Source of the DNA: an uncultured Anaerolineales bacterium
GTDB lineage: Bacteria > Chloroflexota > Anaerolineae > Aggregatilineales > Aggregatilineaceae
Direction of reading: 5' to 3'
Length of the DNA stretch: 38,995 bases
Assembly: GCA_937135955.1 (NCBI GenBank)
Contig: CAKZOB010000070.1
Location: 1-38,995 of the forward strand
Part shown: in pieces, positions 8,559 to 16,624 of the stretch
How the letters are laid out: every line of letters starts with the position of its first letter
Numbering within the stretch: the first letter of the stretch is position 1
Notes under the pieces: model-generated
Told to the model about the DNA's origin: nothing
Database searches by the model: none
The model's input: only the letters and a program-made list of their open reading frames with translations
Made by a program: the position numbers and the translations under genes

Positions 8559-10154
8559 TCAGGCCAGGGCCGCGCGCGCTTCGACGGTCTGCAAGATGGA
8601 CTCGCGCAGGGCGCGCGCGGTCTCTACCAGCGTCGCTACGTCGCGGCGATAACGCGCGGCCAACTGCGGATCGTCCAGCCCGGCGGCGTTGATGCGCACG
8701 TTCAGCGCCGCGCCCTCTACTGCCGCCAGCCCCATAAATACCGCCGTCGCCGCGTCACTGGCCGCGTTGACGTTGCCCTGCGCGGCGACCTGCCCCGCCA
8801 GGCGCATGGCTTCCAGGGCCAGCCGCGCCACTTCCAGCGGCACGTCCGCCGCGCGAATCGTCGCCTCCTGGAGGGCTTGCGAACGGTGGGGATCGTCTTT
8901 CGGCAGACGGGAGGCAGCCAGGACTTTTTCGAAGGCGGCCACGTCCTCGTCTATGGCTGCCAGCAGGCGCGCGCGCAGGTCGGCGGCAGCCGCAGCGACT
9001 GCCTGCATGGTCTGCTCAACTTCCGCGTAGCGCTTTTTGCCCACCGTCAGACGGGCCACCATCTCGGCCAGCGCTGCGCTCAGCGCCCCCGCCAGCGCCG
9101 ACACCGCTCCGCCGCCAGGCGTGGGCGTGCCCGCGGCGACAGCCTCTACGAAAGCCGCCGGCGCGGGGGGCACTGGCTCCACGGCGGGCATGGGACGGGC
9201 GGCGTCCTCCGGCACGGGTGGCTCGGCGGCGATCAGTTCGGCTTCGGCGGCTTCGGCACGTTGAATGCGCATTTCGAGAATCTGATCGGGGACGAACTTG
9301 TCCAGTTGCAGGTACCAGCGCGCCGCCTCGACGAAGAAGTCTTGCGGGGCCAGGCCGATCAACTCGCTACAGGTCACTGTCACGCCGTAACGCGCAGCTT
9401 CGCGGCGGATCATCTCCATCACGCGGGCGACGGGCGTGCGGCGATAGTCGGTGAGGTTCATAGAGACCTGCGCCTGCCCTTCCACCAGGAAGCCTGCCGC
9501 CTTGACATAGCGCAGACCACCGTTGGAATGGCGCACTGCGCGGGCGATCTGATCGGCGATGCGCACGTCGGGCGTGCTCAGGAACACGTTGAAGGCCACC
9601 AGGGGTGCCCGCGCACCGATGATCGTCGCCCCCGCCTTGCCCAGTTCTGCCGGGCCGAAGTCGGGCATCCGCGCCGGGTCGGTGGAAATGACCTCCTTAA
9701 GCTGCTCGTACTGAAAGCTGGCGTTGCGCAGGTCGGCCAGGTTTTGCCGGTCGGGACGGGTGGCGGCGTATTCGTAGAGGTAGACGGGGAGGCCCAGTTC
9801 CTCGCCCACGCGCTGACCCAGGCGGCGCGCGATGGCCACGCACTCGTCCATGGTCACGTCGCGCAGCGGCACGAAGGGCACTACGTCGGTCGCGCCCAGG
9901 CGCGGGTGCTCGCCCTGGTGCTGTGTCATGTCAATCAGTTCGGCGGCCTGCCGGATGGCGGCGAACATGGCCGCTTCGACCGCGGCAGGCGTGCCCGCGA
10001 ACGTCACCACCGAGCGATTGTGATCGGGGTCGCTGGTGATGTCCAGGATGTATACGCCGCCTGCCGAGCGCATGGCGCGGACAATGGCCTCGATCACTTC
10101 CGGACGGCGGCCCTCGCTGAAATTGGGGATGCACTCAACCAGTGGTCGTTTCAT
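8559..10154 (-). CDS. ftcD: Bifunctional glutamate formimidoyltransferase / formimidoyl-THF cyclodeaminase
   Basis: The 531-residue protein starts at MKRPLVECIPNFSEGRR, the family N-terminus; an upstream in-frame start at 10220 adds a non-homologous leader. Residues 1-300 are the formimidoyltransferase (DPDHNRSVVTFAG near 42, HPRLGATDVVPFVPL near 82, with the catalytic-type His). A Pro/Ala-rich linker spans about 305-345. The cyclodeaminase (TPTPGGGAVSALAGALSAAL near 350, GNVNAASDAATAVFMG near 475) completes the protein. It moves the formimino group from formiminoglutamate, a product of histidine breakdown, onto tetrahydrofolate and deaminates it to methenyl-THF, channelling one-carbon units. 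The fused architecture equals that of animal FTCD; in many bacteria the parts are separate. No hut genes are adjacent. Confidence 0.93.
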   Translation of the reverse strand: MKRPLVECIPNFSEGRRPEVIEAIVRAMRSAGGVYILDITSDPDHNRSVVTFAGTPAAVEAAMFAAIRQAAELIDMTQHQGEHPRLGATDVVPFVPLRDVTMDECVAIARRLGQRVGEELGLPVYLYEYAATRPDRQNLADLRNASFQYEQLKEVISTDPARMPDFGPAELGKAGATIIGARAPLVAFNVFLSTPDVRIADQIARAVRHSNGGLRYVKAAGFLVEGQAQVSMNLTDYRRTPVARVMEMIRREAARYGVTVTCSELIGLAPQDFFVEAARWYLQLDKFVPDQILEMRIQRAEAAEAELIAAEPPVPEDAARPMPAVEPVPPAPAAFVEAVAAGTPTPGGGAVSALAGALSAALAEMVARLTVGKKRYAEVEQTMQAVAAAAADLRARLLAAIDEDVAAFEKVLAASRLPKDDPHRSQALQEATIRAADVPLEVARLALEAMRLAGQVAAQGNVNAASDAATAVFMGLAAVEGAALNVRINAAGLDDPQLAARYRRDVATLVETARALRESILQTVEARAALA

Positions 10155-10287
10155 GGCTTCTGACAGCACGGCGCACAGCCTGCCGCGCTTACCTCTTTCT
10201 GTGGACTGCCCGGGTAACAACTTGCAAGCGTAGTAGTGCTACCGCAGGGCAGGTGGTTTGTCAAACTGGGCAGGAAACGGGTCGCGT

Positions 10288-10456
10288 GCAGGATGTGACA
10301 GGCCATTTGCAGCAGTCTGCTGCCCCTCACCCCTCAATCCCCTCGCCCTCGCGACTGCGTCGCGGGGCGAGGGGACTCACTTTCTGTCGCTCAGGCGCTC
10401 CCCTTCGCCCGTGTACAGCCCGCAGCGCGGGAGAAGGGGCCGGGGGTTGAGGGCCA
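10288..10456. repeat. GC-rich dispersed repeat, type A, copy 1
   Basis: A GTGACAGGC module (from 10295) leads into a segment running from CCCCTCACCCCTCAATCCCC to GGGGGTTGAGGGCC, with internal hairpins (CGCGACTGCGTCGCG; CCCCTTCGCCC with GGGAGAAGGGG). Related segments occur at 20610-20765, 27374-27487 and 31801-31950. No coding potential is seen. Bases 10457-10524 show nothing further. Confidence 0.7.
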
Positions 10457-10524
10457 TCGGCTCAAGATGTGGGTAATGATAAGCCGACGCGGAGAGGGGG
10501 CAAGCCGAGCGAAGGAGGCTAGGT

Positions 10525-10563
10525 GTGAGGTAAAGCGGCAAGCGGTTTGATGCAATCCCCCTG
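10525..10563 (-). repeat. Dispersed 39-bp repeat, type D, copy 1 (inverted)
   Basis: The complement of this stretch begins CAGGGGGATTGCATCAAACC and ends TTTACCTCAC. Near-identical copies are at 31562-31600 and 35062-35100 in the opposite orientation. Confidence 0.7.
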
Positions 10564-10983
10564 GGCTGCTACTGCGACAGATTGCCTTATGAGAGAATTT
10601 ATCCGTATAATAAAAGCAGTGGCCGTTGAGCACAGGTGCTGTCTGTCACCCATTGGCAGCTTGCTCTCCAGCAGACCTGCCCTGAGCGCCGCGGGCGTGT
10701 TCGGTCGCGGGGGAGCAAGGAGCATCATACCGCAGCAGACATCGCCCATTGCCAGACTCATTTCATCTTTTCTTGCTTAAGGCTTACTTATAGGGTATGG
10801 TTGTTAGTGCCGATACGATTCTCAAACAGCATGGATAATCCCTCTTAGGCCAGGTTTGCGCCCGGCACGTTACCCTCGACAGTTGGAAAGGAGAGAGTAT
10901 CGCCGCGACGCCATATGATTCCCACGATCTGTTCGGCCCGTTTGTTCCTAGCACGTTTGTACGGAGAGTAGAAGGGAGACAAG
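10564..10983 (+). promoter_or_regulatory. Noncoding leader/promoter region of the solute-binding protein gene
   Basis: No gene is seen in these 420 bases. Two weak promoter-like pairs point at the gene: TTGCCT (10582-10587) with TATAAT (10606-10611, spacer 18), and TTGCTT (10773-10778) with TATGGT (10796-10801, spacer 17). The ribosome binding region GAAGGGAGACAAG ends immediately before ATG 10984. No known riboswitch is recognised. Confidence 0.3.
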
Positions 10984-12639
10984 ATGTTTACCCGCAAGCG
11001 TTATGCCGCTTTTTCATTGCTCATCGCCGTGGTGATGGCCCTCTCGATCGTGGCGGTGCCCGGCGGGGCGAAGGCCCAGGGCTTTCAGCCAATGTCCTAT
11101 TCCGCGCCGGACTGCAGTTACGGGGGCGAATTCTACAAGATCGAAGCGATCGACGAGCTGACCGTCAAGTTCACGCTGTGCTATCCAGACCCGGCCTTCC
11201 CCTCCAAGGTGGCTTTCTCCGCCTTCTCCATCAACAGCGCCGAGTACCTGGAAGCGACCGGCGGCGGCGGTGACCTGGTTGACAAGCCCATCGGCACCGG
11301 CCCGTATGTCCTGGAAGAGTGGAAGCGCGGCGACAGCCTGGTGCTCAAGCGCTACGACAACTACTGGGGCGAGCCAGCCAAGACCGAGCGCGTCGTCTTC
11401 CGCTGGAACTCCGAAGGCGCGGCCCGTCTGACCGAGCTGCAGGCGGGCACGGTGGACGGCATTGACAACCCCAGCCCGGACGACTACGAGAAGATTCGCA
11501 ACGATGCCAACCTGGTGCTCTATGATCGTCCTGGCACCAACATTTTCTACATCGGTTTCAACAACCGCTATCCGCCGCTGGACGACGTGCGCGTGCGTCA
11601 GGCCCTGGCCATGGCCATTGACCGGCAGCGCATCGTGGACAACTTCTATCCGGCGGGCACCATTGTGGCCACGCAGTTCATGCCGCCCACCATCTTCGGC
11701 TACACGCCCGAAGTGACGTGGTATGACTTCGACCCCGAAGCGGCACGCGCTCTGCTGGCCGAAGCGGGCTATCCGGATGGCTTCACCATGGATCTCTACT
11801 ACCGCGATGTGTTCCGCTCCTACCTGCCGGAGCCGGGGCGCGTGGCCGAGGACATTCAGGCTCAGCTCAAGGAGAACCTGAATGTGACGGTCAACATCAC
11901 CGTCATGGAATCTGGCGCGTTCATTGACGCGGCTGACCGTGGCGAATTGCCCGTGCACCTGCTGGGCTGGAACGCCGACTACCCGGACGCCACCAACTTC
12001 CTGGACTATCACTTTGGCGCGGGCGCGTCGGAGCAGTTCGGTGAGAAGTTCCCCGAAATCACCGAGCCACTGCAGAAGGCCGCCTCGATCGCCGATCCGG
12101 CGGAGCGTCTGGTGTACTACCGCCAGGCCAACCAGGCCATCAAGGACCTGGTGCCCATGATCCCGGTGGCGCACGGTGCCTCTGCGACTGCCTTCAAGGC
12201 CACTGTCGAGGGAGCGCACGCCAGCCCGCTGGGCAACGAATACTTCGCCGTGATGCAAATCCCCGGCCAGGACACGTTGGTGTGGATGCAGAACGCCGAG
12301 CCGATTGGCCTCTATCTGGCGGACGAGACCGACGGAGAATCGCTGCGCGCCGGCGAGCAAATCTTTGAGTCGCTGCTCTCCTTCGAAGTCGGCGGCACGA
12401 ATGTCGAGCCGGGTCTGGCCGAGCGCTATGAGGTCAACGACGACCTGACCGAGTGGACGTTCTACCTGCGGCCTGGCGTCACCTTCCACGATGGCTCATC
12501 GCTGGACGCCAACGATGTGGTGATGTCCTATGTCGTGCAGTGGGACGCGGCGCATCCGCTGCATGTCGGGCGCGATGGCAGCTTCACTTACTTCGCTGGC
12601 CTGTTCGGCGGTTTCCTCAACCCGCCTGCGTCCGAGTAA
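10984..12639 (+). CDS. ABC transporter substrate-binding protein, family 5, apparently circularly permuted
   Basis: The 551-residue exported protein has a signal peptide (1-32, ending GGAKAQ). Family-5 binding proteins (oligopeptide, nickel and other ligands) normally run N-lobe, then FHDGxxLxAxDV, then IEAVDDLTVKFTL, then PVGTGPYxxxEW, then the C-terminal part. Here the mature protein begins at the middle: EFYKIEAIDELTVKFTL at 49-65, KPIGTGPYVLEEWKRGDS at 101-118, RQALAMAIDRQRIVDNF near 205. It reaches the usual C-terminus near 425 (GNEYFAVMQ). Only then comes the usual N-terminal segment: DTLVWMQNAEPIGLYLADET at 430-449, PGLAERYEVNDDLTEWTFYL at 475-494, RPGVTFHDGSSLDANDV at 496-512. It stops at GLFGGFLNPPASE. 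All parts are present, in rotated order. No permease or ATPase gene is adjacent. A strong terminator follows. Confidence 0.9.
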   Translation: MFTRKRYAAFSLLIAVVMALSIVAVPGGAKAQGFQPMSYSAPDCSYGGEFYKIEAIDELTVKFTLCYPDPAFPSKVAFSAFSINSAEYLEATGGGGDLVDKPIGTGPYVLEEWKRGDSLVLKRYDNYWGEPAKTERVVFRWNSEGAARLTELQAGTVDGIDNPSPDDYEKIRNDANLVLYDRPGTNIFYIGFNNRYPPLDDVRVRQALAMAIDRQRIVDNFYPAGTIVATQFMPPTIFGYTPEVTWYDFDPEAARALLAEAGYPDGFTMDLYYRDVFRSYLPEPGRVAEDIQAQLKENLNVTVNITVMESGAFIDAADRGELPVHLLGWNADYPDATNFLDYHFGAGASEQFGEKFPEITEPLQKAASIADPAERLVYYRQANQAIKDLVPMIPVAHGASATAFKATVEGAHASPLGNEYFAVMQIPGQDTLVWMQNAEPIGLYLADETDGESLRAGEQIFESLLSFEVGGTNVEPGLAERYEVNDDLTEWTFYLRPGVTFHDGSSLDANDVVMSYVVQWDAAHPLHVGRDGSFTYFAGLFGGFLNPPASE

Positions 12640-12657
12640 GCCTGTCCTCTAGCAAAA

Positions 12658-12695
12658 CAGGGGGCGCTTGCGTGCAAGTGCCCCCTGATTTTTTT
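12658..12695 (+). terminator. Rho-independent terminator
   Basis: CAGGGGGC and GCCCCCTG arms, extended by CTTGC/GCAAG with a small internal bulge and a short GT loop, occupy 12658-12687. A run of seven T (12689-12695) follows. It lies 19 bases after the substrate-binding protein stop. Confidence 0.9.
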
Positions 12696-12716
12696 CGCAG
12701 CGCCTGGTTGCTCTGC

Positions 12717-14366
12717 TTATGAGGTCTGCGCCGAGGACTGGCCCTGCTGAGCGCTCAGCGGAAAGGCCATGCCGAAGACGCTACCCTGTCCTACCCGGCT
12801 TTGCACGAACACGCGCCCCCCGTGCTGCTCGACCACCGACTTGACAATGGCCAACCCCAGTCCCGATCCTTTGACTTCCTGATCTAGAGTCGGCACGCGG
12901 TAGAAGCGCTCGAACAGGCGCGGTTGGGCTTCGGTGGGGATGCCCGGCCCGTTGTCGCACACCTCGATGAACAGGTCTTCGTCCCGCACGTATGCCCGCA
13001 CGGTGATCACCCCGCCCTCCTGGGTGTATTTGTGCGCATTGCTCAACAAATTCATCAGCGCGCGGTACAGCCGGTTCATGTCCCCTTGAATCAGCGGCAA
13101 CGACTCCGGCACTTCGCAGACAAGCGTCTGCTGGCGCTGCTGAACGGCTGGCCGGATATCGGCCACGCAGCGTTCCACCAGGTCGCGCACGTCCACTTCT
13201 TTGTATTGCAGCCCCACGCCGCTTTCGATGTGTTCCAGATTGAGCAGGCTGTCAATCAACGTCTGCATACGGTGTATACCCTGCAGACCGATGTTCACGA
13301 TCTCGGCACAACCTTTCTGCTCGCCGAACTCTTCCCTGAGCATGGTCAGCGCGTTCATGGTCACGCCCAGGGGATTGCGCAGGTCGTGCGCAGCGTCGCG
13401 GATGAAATTGACGCGCGTTTGTTCAGCCTGACGCAGATGCGTCACGTCCTGCACCACCATCACCCAGCCTTCGGCCTGCCGATCGCTCGCCGGTTCCTGA
13501 TATGAATACACTGGCGAGACAATAGCCGACAGGAAACGGCCATCGTCCAAGGGCACCTCGAAGACTGTATTGGCTTCTCTGCTCTCGCTCATGGCCCGGC
13601 GCAGACCTGCCCGTAGCTTGGGATGCAGCGGGGCCTGGCGCAGCGGCAGGCCGACCAGTTCGGCGCGGCGCAGGCCGAAGAGATGTTCGGCAGTGGCATT
13701 GACCAGGTTGATGATGCCGTGATTGTCGGTGGCGATGATGGCGTCGCCTGTGGAATTGAGGATCGCTTCCAGGCGACTGGACTGTTCTTTGACGCTTTCG
13801 TAGAGACGGGCGTTGTCCAGCGCCACCCCCACCTGGTCGGCGATGACGCGCAGCACGCTGATCTCGTCGTCGCCGAAATGATAGGGCTGATGATTCATGA
13901 CACTGAGAATGCCCACCACGCGCCCGCGCGCGTGCATGGGGACCAACGCCATGGCCTGCACCCCCTCGTCGGCGAACTCTGGCACGGCCAGGCGCGGGTC
14001 ACCGGCGAGATCACCGGTGACAAGCACCTCGTCGTTGGCCACCACATAGCCGGACATGCCCTTGCCCAGGGGAATACGCATCGGCTGTGTGACGAAGTCG
14101 CGCCGCCAGCCATGCTGCGCCCGCAAAACGAGTTCGCCCGCTGCCTCATCTACCAGACTGATACCCGCCGAATCTACCGGGATCACCTTGAGAATGGCCT
14201 TCAACGCTGTCTGGAGTGTGATCTGCAAGTCCAGCGACTGACTCACCGCCGCTGCTACAGTGTTCAGGGCCGAGAGCTGATCCACGCGGCGACGAATCTC
14301 TTGCGAGAGCTGCTGATTGCGCTGTAGCAGGCTATCTATATCGGAGGTTTCGGACATCTCAGACAT
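12717..14366 (-). CDS. GAF-PAS sensor histidine kinase, soluble
   Basis: Start ATG 14366 (MSEMSETSDIDSLLQRNQQL) is preceded by GGAG; a GTG at 14393 is possible but lacks a site. The 549-residue protein has an N-terminal coiled coil (about 10-40), a GAF domain (about 45-190, with LGKGMSGYVVAND), a PAS domain (about 200-310, ILNSTGDAIIATDNHGIINL) and a HisKA helix with RDAAHDLRNPLG (His 327). The HATPase_c domain contains NLLSNAHKYT, DNGPGIP and GSGLGLAIVKSVV. There is no membrane segment, so it senses a cytoplasmic cue or works with a partner. No response regulator is adjacent. The ligand is unknown. Confidence 0.92.
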   Translation of the reverse strand: MSEMSETSDIDSLLQRNQQLSQEIRRRVDQLSALNTVAAAVSQSLDLQITLQTALKAILKVIPVDSAGISLVDEAAGELVLRAQHGWRRDFVTQPMRIPLGKGMSGYVVANDEVLVTGDLAGDPRLAVPEFADEGVQAMALVPMHARGRVVGILSVMNHQPYHFGDDEISVLRVIADQVGVALDNARLYESVKEQSSRLEAILNSTGDAIIATDNHGIINLVNATAEHLFGLRRAELVGLPLRQAPLHPKLRAGLRRAMSESREANTVFEVPLDDGRFLSAIVSPVYSYQEPASDRQAEGWVMVVQDVTHLRQAEQTRVNFIRDAAHDLRNPLGVTMNALTMLREEFGEQKGCAEIVNIGLQGIHRMQTLIDSLLNLEHIESGVGLQYKEVDVRDLVERCVADIRPAVQQRQQTLVCEVPESLPLIQGDMNRLYRALMNLLSNAHKYTQEGGVITVRAYVRDEDLFIEVCDNGPGIPTEAQPRLFERFYRVPTLDQEVKGSGLGLAIVKSVVEQHGGRVFVQSRVGQGSVFGMAFPLSAQQGQSSAQTS

Positions 14367-14454
14367 GAAGGCAGCTCCGCCGGCCAGATTCACGATTCAA
14401 CAAGGGTGATCTGCTTTTATCTTAACACGAAACAAAGCAGCTAGCGGATCGTTC

Positions 14455-14569
14455 AGAGACCGTATGAGAAGGCTTGATCGGCTGGGTTACCTCACCCCTA
14501 CCCTCCGCGCGTGGAAAGAGGATTCAGAGCCAAGGGAAACCTGCGCTCACGATCTCTCGAATGGTCTCT
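14455..14569. repeat. 115-bp element with GAGACC-type terminal inverted repeats
   Basis: The left end AGAGACCGTATGAGA (14455-14469) and the complement of 14555-14569 (AGAGACCATTCGAGA) match at 12 of 15 positions. The interior contains a GTTACCTCACCCC fragment like the arms of the composite repeats. The right end touches the TAA stop of the 14569-14904 gene. A second element with the same type of ends lies at 27358-27600. Confidence 0.55.
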
Positions 14570-14904
14570 TACAGGATGCCCAACGCTGCGGCAATGGCCA
14601 GTGCCAGCAAGAGCGATGTCAGCAGCAACATCCAGGCGACCAATCGCCCGCTATCTTGCAACGGGGTCAGCGTCACTTCCTTGACCTCCACTTCGCCCAG
14701 CAGATCTACCCGCACATCCAGGTTGCGATCGCCGCGCGTCAGGCGAGCCATGGTCGGGTTGCGCTCCAGCACTCGCCAGCCGTCGGCCAGGTAAGGGGCT
14801 AGAGCGCGTTGCAGGATGGCCTGGGCCTGTTCCAGCCCGATGGGTTCGATTTCGGGCGGCGGGGTGCGGTTTTCGGTAAGCTCGGTATGGTTTTCGGGCA
14901 ACAT
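14569..14904 (-). CDS. Small protein with C-terminal membrane anchor, unknown function
   Basis: The 111-residue protein starts at ATG 14904 (MLPENHTELTENRTPPPEIE) behind GGAGGGTGA. Residues 25-85 form a compact soluble region (EQAQAILQRALAPYLADGWR; MARLTRGDRNLDVRVDLLGE; VEVKEVTLTPLQDSGRLV). Residues about 87-111 form one hydrophobic helix ending at the C-terminus, giving a tail-anchored topology. I do not recognise a named domain. It is divergent from the 15004 gene across a 99-base spacer and may share regulation with it. Good ribosome binding site and a protein-like composition argue it is real. Confidence 0.75.
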   Translation of the reverse strand: MLPENHTELTENRTPPPEIEPIGLEQAQAILQRALAPYLADGWRVLERNPTMARLTRGDRNLDVRVDLLGEVEVKEVTLTPLQDSGRLVAWMLLLTSLLLALAIAAALGIL

Positions 14905-14907
14905 AGG

Positions 14908-14937
14908 TTCACCCTCCGGGCCTGGATGCGGTATAGT
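14908..14937 (+). promoter_or_regulatory. Weak candidate promoter for the 15004 gene
   Basis: TTCACC (14908-14913) and TATAGT (14932-14937) are separated by 18 bases in the divergent spacer. The -35 box overlaps the ribosome binding site of the leftward gene, so this is tentative. Confidence 0.3.
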
Positions 14938-15003
14938 CTGGGGTCGCAAGACTGATCGGCCAGCATCACCGCTCAGGCCAAATTCGTTGACGGGAGTACT
15001 GGT

Positions 15004-16188
15004 ATGAACAAGTCTAAACGACGTGGCCAGCGTCGGGCCACTCTGCTGGGCGCTTCGCTTGGAGTGATCATCATCGTCACCTTTGTGCTGACCCTGGTTG
15101 CGCCCGACCTGGGCAGCCGCTCTTCCAGCAGCGAGATCGATCCCTTTGCCACGCCGCGCCCCACCGAACTGATCATCCCCACCCCAGACCCCAACCCCCA
15201 ACTGGAAGGGCGGCCTGTCTACATTCACAGCAGCGGGCTGTTCCAGACGTTCATGCCCGCTGGCTCCGATTGGTATGTGGACGAAGGCGAGTCAGTGGGG
15301 GCCAGTGCTGCGGCTCGCGTGGTCATCTCCAGCCCGCAGCGGCTGGCCGTCATCCATAACTATATCCAACCTGGCGTGCAGTACGAAAGTCTGGCGGCGC
15401 TGAGCGAGAACTTCCTCACCGGGCAACACTTTGCCGGAGCCTGGCAGGATTACGATAGCTGGCAGGAGACAGGGCGGCAGGTGACCGATGAGGGCGTGGT
15501 GGTGAACTTTGCGCTGGTGTCGCAGGGGCACGACTATCTGGGCCGTAGCATCGCCCGCCTCTTCGACGACTGGCTCTTCGTCACGCGGCTGGTTGTGCCC
15601 GCCAACAACGCTGTCTTGCTAGACAGGTTGCAGGCGCTGGTCGTGCCCGCCTTCTCCGGCTTCAAGACGCTGCTGGCGCTGCCCGCTGCATGGCCTGCCG
15701 CGATTGATCAGCAGGCTGGGTGGGTGCTCAAGCACCCCACGGGGTGGTCGCAGGTCGCCGGTAGCCCTGGCCGCCCGATGACCTTCCTGCTGGGCACGGG
15801 GAACAACGACGAGCGCGTCCGCGTGTGGACGGAAGCGCAGATACCGCTAGAGTCGGCGGAGGCAGCACGGGCCTGGGCGGAGAACAGCGAGTTGCTGGCG
15901 GCAGAAGAAGTGTTGGGGGCAGAGGCCATTCAGCGCGAGGCAGGGACAGGCTACCTGGTGGCCTATCGCTTCCGCGACCTGGCCGGCGATTTGCACAGCG
16001 GGCTGCTGACGCTGCTCAATGACGAGGCGGGGACGCTGTTCGTGGCCGATCTGCAGATCGATCCGCCGGACGCTTCGCTGTTGGCGGGCGACGAAGTCCT
16101 CGTCGCTTACGCTGAGGCGCGTCAGGCGGTGGCAGAGGGGTTCATCGTGTTGCCTGAGGCAAGCCGGGCGATGGCAGCGGGGTCATAA
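15004..16188 (+). CDS. Membrane-anchored extracytoplasmic protein of unknown function
   Basis: The 394-residue protein has a basic N-terminus (MNKSKRRGQRRATLLGASLG) followed by one hydrophobic segment (about 12-34), consistent with a signal anchor. A Ser/Thr/Pro-rich spacer (about 36-66, PRPTELIIPTPDPNP) follows. The remainder is soluble, with two parts of similar flavour: about 70-210 (SGLFQTFMPAGSDWYVDEGE; DDWLFVTRLVVPANN) and about 230-380 (QQAGWVLKHPTGWSQVAGSP; TLFVADLQIDPPDASL). Each may bind or present a ligand outside the cell. No catalytic motif or named family is recognised. It is divergent from the small tail-anchored gene and convergent with tRNA-Arg. Confidence 0.8.
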   Translation: MNKSKRRGQRRATLLGASLGVIIIVTFVLTLVAPDLGSRSSSSEIDPFATPRPTELIIPTPDPNPQLEGRPVYIHSSGLFQTFMPAGSDWYVDEGESVGASAAARVVISSPQRLAVIHNYIQPGVQYESLAALSENFLTGQHFAGAWQDYDSWQETGRQVTDEGVVVNFALVSQGHDYLGRSIARLFDDWLFVTRLVVPANNAVLLDRLQALVVPAFSGFKTLLALPAAWPAAIDQQAGWVLKHPTGWSQVAGSPGRPMTFLLGTGNNDERVRVWTEAQIPLESAEAARAWAENSELLAAEEVLGAEAIQREAGTGYLVAYRFRDLAGDLHSGLLTLLNDEAGTLFVADLQIDPPDASLLAGDEVLVAYAEARQAVAEGFIVLPEASRAMAAGS

Positions 16189-16222
16189 AAAGCGACCGCC
16201 AGCGATCATCTCGCTGGCGGTC
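16187..16222 (-). terminator. Intrinsic terminator downstream of tRNA-Arg
   Basis: A perfect 12-bp stem (16194-16205 with 16211-16222, arm GACCGCCAGCGA) is followed on the minus strand by a run of five T (16187-16191). It overlaps the stop codon of the convergent plus-strand gene. Confidence 0.85.
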
Positions 16223-16227
16223 AGACC

Positions 16228-16303
16228 TGGCGTGCCTGGAGGGATTCGAACCCCCGACATCTTGCTCCGTAGGCAAGCGCTCTATCCACTGAGCTACAGG
16301 CAC
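16228..16303 (-). tRNA. tRNA-Arg (anticodon ACG)
   Basis: The minus strand folds as a complete cloverleaf: acceptor GTGCCTG with CAGGCAC, anticodon stem CTTGC/GCAAG around loop CTACGGA (anticodon ACG), and T-arm GGTTCGAATCC. The 3' CCA is encoded (16228-16230). ACG is normally edited to ICG and reads CGU, CGC and CGA codons. A consensus-like promoter lies immediately upstream and a terminator downstream, so it is a single-gene unit. Confidence 0.97.
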
Positions 16304-16320
16304 TGGTCAGTTGTGCGCGT

Positions 16321-16349
16321 ATCATAGCATAGCGCCGGGAGCTTGACAA
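16321..16349 (-). promoter_or_regulatory. Promoter of tRNA-Arg
   Basis: On the minus strand TTGTCA (16344-16349) is followed after 17 bases by TATGAT (16321-16326). The predicted start lies about 10 bases before the tRNA. The same -35 sequence and spacing precede tRNA-Val. Confidence 0.75.
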
Positions 16350-16624
16350 GAGCATTTTTCGCCCCACCTGGGGGCATTGCCCAGGTTACGCGGTCGCAGA
16401 CAACTAGGGAATCCTATGCCAGCCTTTCGCTCCACTCATCGGCTATTAGGTCTGCGCGCGGGCACCGGCCTGGGCGGCCAGGATGTTCACCTGTTTGCGG
16501 TCGCTTGCGACCGTGCGGCGTGTGCAAACCGGCGGGTATTTTAGTATCTATCTGTGAATTCGGTTCTGTAGGGGCGCTGCTTGCTGCGCGCCAGGAATTT
16601 AGCGATGTGCCCGCTGCGGAGGGC

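Noticed and set aside
11014-12489. Open frame of 491 codons antisense to the permuted binding protein
   Set aside because: The plus strand carries a signal peptide, family-5 motifs and a terminator; the antisense frame has none.
16019-16327. Open frame ending in a GIRTPDILLRRQALYPLSYR-like peptide
   Set aside because: This is a known artefact of translating the strand opposite a tRNA-Arg gene; the tRNA at 16228-16303 explains it.
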